Assembly (NCBI GenBank): GCA_023393125.1
Contig: JAEWMQ010000086.1
Location: 1 to 26,177 of the forward strand
Source of the DNA: Bacillota bacterium
GTDB lineage: Bacteria; Bacillota; Clostridia; Lachnospirales; Cellulosilyticaceae
Direction of reading: 5' to 3'
DNA: 26,177 nt
Within the stretch, counting starts at the first letter, position 1. The number at the start of each line of letters is the position of its first letter. The position numbers and the translations under genes were made by a program. Shown piece by piece: positions 24,725-26,177 of the stretch. The notes beneath the pieces are model-generated. The model worked only from the letters and a program-made list of their open reading frames with translations, had not been told where the DNA came from and ran no database searches.

Positions 24725-25750
24725 CTATTCCCCTTTTCCAAAGCTGCAATGTGGGAAAGTACATGGCTTACATCCTGTACACAATCCTCCGTGTCCCAGT
24801 CGTACTAAGTCCATTTTACTTAGCTTTTCGCCTGTCATCACTCGTGGTAAGACTAAATCAAAAATAGTTGCTCCTGCATACATGACACATCCTGGAAGTC
24901 CCATAATAGGAATACTATCTTTATAATACGCTAATAAAAACATAGCTCCTGGTAAAACAGGTGCTCCATATGAAATAATAGTAGCTCCAGTAGCTTTAAT
25001 GGCTGTTGGTGTAACATCATCCGGGTCTACACTCATCCCACCAGTACATACAATCATATCTGCCCCTTGTGCTAAAAAGTTTTCAATGGCTTCTGTAATC
25101 ATTTCTACTTGATCGTCAACAATCACTTGTCCTAATATCTCTACATCAAAAGGTGCTAATTTCTTTCTAATAACCGGTCCAAAAGCATCTTTGATACGTC
25201 CTTTGTAAACTTCACTTCCTGTTGTAACTATCCCCACTTTTTTAGATACATAAGGCCTTAAAGTTAAAATAGGCTCAGTCCCCGCCACTTCCTTTACCTG
25301 ATTCATCTTTTCCTTCTTAATAATTAATGGAATAACTCTAGTGCCTGCTAGCTTATCTCCTTTTTTTACAGTTGTATTAGTATGCCTTGTGGCAATCATA
25401 ATTTCATCAATGCTATTAATAGCCATAAGCTTTTCTACATCTACTTTTAGTACGCCATCACACTCAGCAATTACTTCAATTTTACCTTCCTTTACTTCTG
25501 AAGGTGACATGTACTTGTTTTCACAAAGCTTATATAGGATTTCGGCCGCTTCATTTTCATGTAGCATGGTATCGTCTGTTTCCCAAATATAAAGATGTTC
25601 TTTACCTATAGAGAGTAAAACAGGAATATCTTCTTTCCTTACAACATGTCCTTTTTTAAAAGCTACCCCTTTTTTTACATCTTTCACAATTTGAGTAATA
25701 TCATGACAAAGTATATGTCCCTCTGCTTCTTCCGTACGTACTAATTTCAT
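24725..25750 (-). CDS. MoeA-like molybdopterin-binding protein with a Cys-rich tail
   Basis: A 341-aa protein whose C-terminal half is a MoCF-biosynthesis (molybdopterin-binding) domain: VGIVTTGSEVYKGR near 173-186, CTGGMSVDPDDVTPT near 240-254 and GLPGCVMYAG near 290. The N-terminal half is not that of classic MoeA. The tail carries C324-X2-C327-X2-C330-X4-C335, a possible metal or Fe-S site. The combination resembles molybdopterin-binding proteins found beside moeA or molybdenum hydroxylase genes in Clostridia, whose exact role is not settled. It is the first gene of the cofactor run, with AAAGGAGG 9 nt before the ATG, and lies 2 nt before moeA. Confidence 0.85.
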   Translation of the reverse strand: MKLVRTEEAEGHILCHDITQIVKDVKKGVAFKKGHVVRKEDIPVLLSIGKEHLYIWETDDTMLHENEAAEILYKLCENKYMSPSEVKEGKIEVIAECDGVLKVDVEKLMAINSIDEIMIATRHTNTTVKKGDKLAGTRVIPLIIKKEKMNQVKEVAGTEPILTLRPYVSKKVGIVTTGSEVYKGRIKDAFGPVIRKKLAPFDVEILGQVIVDDQVEMITEAIENFLAQGADMIVCTGGMSVDPDDVTPTAIKATGATIISYGAPVLPGAMFLLAYYKDSIPIMGLPGCVMYAGATIFDLVLPRVMTGEKLSKMDLVRLGHGGLCTGCKPCTFPHCSFGKGE

Positions 25751-25823
25751 CCTTAAAACCTCCTTTAAATTAATCTACGCGCTATGAAACAATTCAAAGA
25801 TTGTTAAAAAATATACTATGTTC

Positions 25824-25866
25824 ACTATAGCTTATTATAGTATCTTTTTCTGTAACAAATATCACA
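25824..25866 (-). promoter_or_regulatory. predicted promoter and Crp/Fnr-like site of the cofactor operon
   Basis: On the minus strand TGTGATATTTGTTACA (25851-25866) is a degenerate GTGA-N6-TYAC site. It lies 21 bp before TATAGT (25824-25829), the same geometry as at asrA and the nitrate reductase gene, with a predicted start near 25817. A perfect TATAAT at 25834-25839 also lies here. If that is the true -10, the site would be at -31.5 and could act differently. No good -35 serves either hexamer. Confidence 0.45.
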
Positions 25867-25950
25867 CTACAATTAACATTGATAAGGTAACACTATGTAT
25901 CATTTCATTCCTATTAGTATATCCTATAGGACATAAACCATTCATAGGCT

Positions 25951-25976
25951 GATGTAGTATCAATCATACTAACATC
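25951..25976. repeat. inverted repeat between the 16S terminator and the cofactor promoter
   Basis: GATGTAGTAT (25951-25960) pairs with ATACTAACATC (25966-25976) around CAATC, with one bulged base. No T-run follows on either strand, so it does not look like a terminator. It could be an operator or a structural relic. The remainder of the 25867-25990 spacer shows nothing clear. Confidence 0.4.
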
Positions 25977-25996
25977 TAGTTTTTAAAAAATATTAC

Positions 25997-26027
25997 AAAA
26001 AAGCACTAAGCTTAACGCTTAGTGCTT
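25997..26027 (-). terminator. intrinsic terminator directly downstream of 16S rRNA
   Basis: AAGCACTAAGC (26001-26011) and GCTTAGTGCTT (26017-26027) form a perfect 11-bp stem with a 5-nt loop. On the minus strand it runs into six T, while on the plus strand no T-run follows. It therefore ends leftward transcription from the 16S gene, about 55 nt after its 3' end, before any spacer tRNA, 23S or 5S gene. Confidence 0.85.
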
Positions 26028-26078
26028 CTCATGAACTTTCAAAACAAAATAGTAACTACTAAACCAGCAATTCTTATT

Positions 26079-26177
<99 letters not shown>

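Noticed and set aside
24723..24764. Longer N-terminus for MoeA
   Set aside because: The extra 14 codons overlap the preceding gene and have no family similarity; ATG at 24722 has AGGGG 7 nt upstream.
25951..25976. Second terminator after 16S rRNA
   Set aside because: The inverted repeat has a bulge and no T-run on either strand.

Overview
The window is AT-rich, Gram-positive, anaerobe-type DNA. Strong AGGAGG ribosome sites, tight co-directional operons, an oxygen-sensitive AsrABC sulfite reductase, a 16S 3' end of Firmicutes type and the gene repertoire all point to a member of the class Clostridia. A Lachnospirales or Cellulosilyticum-like organism is possible, but that is only an impression. 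The theme is anaerobic nitrate/sulfite reduction plus the two cofactors these enzymes need: molybdopterin guanine dinucleotide and siroheme.

Layout. (1) 1-154: a strong leftward promoter and structured leader resembling the start of an rRNA transcription unit that runs off the left edge. (2) 416-3197, minus strand: asrA-asrB-asrC, the three-subunit siroheme sulfite reductase, ending in a long GNRA-capped hairpin. (3) 3794-10133, plus strand: a Crp/Fnr-family regulator, then a cytoplasmic NarB/NapA-like nitrate reductase, a 16-Cys polyferredoxin, a FAD/NAD(P)H oxidoreductase, a TDT (TehA/SLAC1) membrane protein and mobA. (4) 25750-10385, minus strand: a nearly gap-free run of 17 genes: a MoeA-like protein, moeA, moaC, mobB, moaA, a MOSC protein, mog, modA-modB-modC, cbiK, hemA, precorrin-2 dehydrogenase, hemC, cobA-hemD, hemB, hemL. 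(5) 26083-26177, minus strand: the 3' end of a 16S rRNA, followed directly by its own terminator rather than by 23S rRNA.

How it fits together. ModABC imports molybdate. MoaA, MoaC, Mog, MoeA, MobA and MobB make and nucleotidylate the molybdenum cofactor for the nitrate reductase, although MoaD, MoaE and MoeB are absent. HemA, HemL, HemB, HemC and CobA-HemD, then the precorrin-2 dehydrogenase and CbiK, lead to sirohydrochlorin and siroheme for AsrC. No later heme genes are present. Electrons probably flow from NAD(P)H through the flavoprotein and polyferredoxin to the nitrate reductase. With no other nitrite reductase in the window, AsrABC is a candidate for the next step.

The most striking signal is regulatory. 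The 16-bp sites upstream of asrA and of the nitrate reductase gene match at 14 of 16 positions, have the same orientation, and lie exactly 21 bp before a -10 hexamer that lacks a -35. This is class II Crp/Fnr activator geometry (centre -41.5). A weaker third copy with identical spacing precedes the cofactor cluster. The regulator encoded between asr and nar carries a Crp-like recognition helix (R-E-x3-R), which suits the GTGA half-sites. Together this suggests one local regulon for the respiratory enzymes and both of their cofactors.
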